DNA from: Bradyrhizobium rifense | GTDB lineage: Bacteria > Pseudomonadota > Alphaproteobacteria > Rhizobiales > Xanthobacteraceae | Assembly: GCF_008123425.1 (NCBI RefSeq) | Contig: NZ_VSSS01000013.1 | Location: 145,811-209,810 of the forward strand | Length of the DNA: 64,000 bases | Direction: 5' to 3' | Shown: piece by piece, positions 63,611-64,000 of the stretch | How positions within the stretch are numbered: the first letter of the stretch is position 1 | Layout of the letters: each line of letters opens with the position of its first letter | The notes under the pieces: generated by a model | Database searches by the model: none | What the model was told of the DNA's origin: nothing | Seen by the model: only the letters and a program-made list of their open reading frames with translations | Translations under genes and position numbers: made by a program

Positions 63611-63640
63611 GATATGGCTCCGCCCCGGCGGAGCCATATC
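63611..63640. terminator. Perfect 14-bp hairpin between S53 gene and tRNA
   Basis: GATATGGCTCCGCC and its exact complement flank two bases, so the 30-base stretch is almost one uninterrupted palindrome. It lies between convergent genes (S53 and tRNA-Gln) and probably ends transcription from both sides; T runs are weak, with only CACTTTCG following on the minus strand. Confidence 0.6.
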
Positions 63641-63694
63641 CGTCTCGTCCGCGGCTTGCACGGCGGTCATTGGACTGTAGGGGGCGGAATTTCG

Positions 63695-63768
63695 TGGCTG
63701 GGGAACCTGGATTCGAACCAAGACAAACAGAGTCAGAGTCTGTTGTGCTACCGTTACACCATTCCCCA
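63695..63768 (-). tRNA. tRNA-Gln (anticodon CUG)
   Basis: On the minus strand the gene starts TGGGGAA and ends TTCCCCA-G-CCA, a perfect 7-bp acceptor stem with encoded CCA. The D arm is GTGTAACGGTAGCAC. The anticodon stem ACAGA/TCTGT closes the loop CTCTGAC with CTG at positions 34-36. The T arm is CTTGG-TTCGAAT-CCAGG. Length 74 with CCA. It decodes CAG. Confidence 0.95.
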
Positions 63769-64000
63769 ACGGAATAGTCGAACAAATTCAATATCTTACT
63801 GATTTGTCCAACTGCGGCCGGCAGCGCTTTGTCGCGCAAATCACGGCTCAGGCGTGGAGGGTTTCTACCCGCTCGGCTGTGGGCTGGCAAGCGCTGCGGT
63901 GCACCGGCGTTTTGCGGTCCACATGGGATGTGCCGGCCGCGGGACCGCTGGTTCCGACGGCCCGCCGCGCCCCGGCTCGCGACGGTTTGCCTCATCCCGA
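63769..64000. other. Right-end stretch with no supported gene
   Basis: Upstream of the tRNA-Gln gene, so its promoter should be here (AT-rich part around 63775-63810). No convincing open frame continues to the window edge. Confidence 0.5.

Noticed and set aside
63695-63768. tRNA-Gln as an attachment site of a genomic island
   Set aside because: No integrase, no duplicated tRNA 3' end and no mobility genes are visible in the window.

Overview
The window looks like chromosomal DNA of a Bradyrhizobium-type alphaproteobacterium. The DNA is GC-rich throughout, catabolic genes and solute-binding proteins are abundant, and many short proteins resemble Rhizobiales 'hypotheticals'. This assignment rests on gene style and recognised families, not on a database search. 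I see no insertion sequence, integrase, phage gene, CRISPR array or rRNA. One tRNA gene, tRNA-Gln(CUG), lies near the right end.

Layout. 1-2.9 kb: a MscS-type channel cut by the window edge and two solute-binding proteins. 3-10.2 kb: a TetR regulator followed by a tight seven-gene operon. It encodes two 2-pyrone-4,6-dicarboxylate (PDC) lactonase-like enzymes, a DctA-type carrier, a GalB-type 4-oxalomesaconate hydratase, a CHA aldolase, a dihydroxyphthalate-decarboxylase-like protein and a DUF1932 dehydrogenase. This is the lower protocatechuate 4,5-cleavage pathway without a ring-cleavage dioxygenase. 10.2-15.5 kb: two cytosine-deaminase-like amidohydrolases, an amino-acid-type binding protein and an MFS exporter. 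15.5-19.1 kb: a marR-aaeB-aaeX-aaeA-like aromatic-acid efflux operon. 19.1-26.7 kb: tiny membrane peptides, then acyl-CoA dehydrogenase, GH172 (DUF2961) and acyl-CoA ligase genes, divergent from a Baeyer-Villiger-type monooxygenase and a shikimate-dehydrogenase-like gene. 26.8-33.3 kb: a lytic transglycosylase, small conserved proteins, a two-gene micro-operon, MaoC, LuxR and AraC regulators, and DUF3455.

33.5-39.9 kb: a large autotransporter adhesin followed by two tandem LuxR paralogues, a third copy lying upstream, plus small proteins. 40-46 kb: a TauE/SafE permease and an RND pump with its adaptor, divergent from a TetR gene, with two copies of a palindromic operator between them. 46-49 kb: a frameshifted amidase, RNase Z and a small protein. 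49-56.8 kb: an IclR regulator divergent from a hydroxy-acid/acid-sugar operon (DapA-like lyase, GlcD-like flavoprotein, DUF1537 kinase, PdxA2, iron alcohol dehydrogenase, TctC binding protein). 56.8-63.6 kb: the most unusual locus. A BTAD/TPR regulator, a PAP2/haloperoxidase-fold protein with a Gly-Gly-Tyr repeat tail and a bacterial glutamic (G1) peptidase homologue form one operon. It diverges from a small protein and an S53 sedolisin. Neither peptidase shows a signal peptide, although both families are known for acid-active proteolysis.
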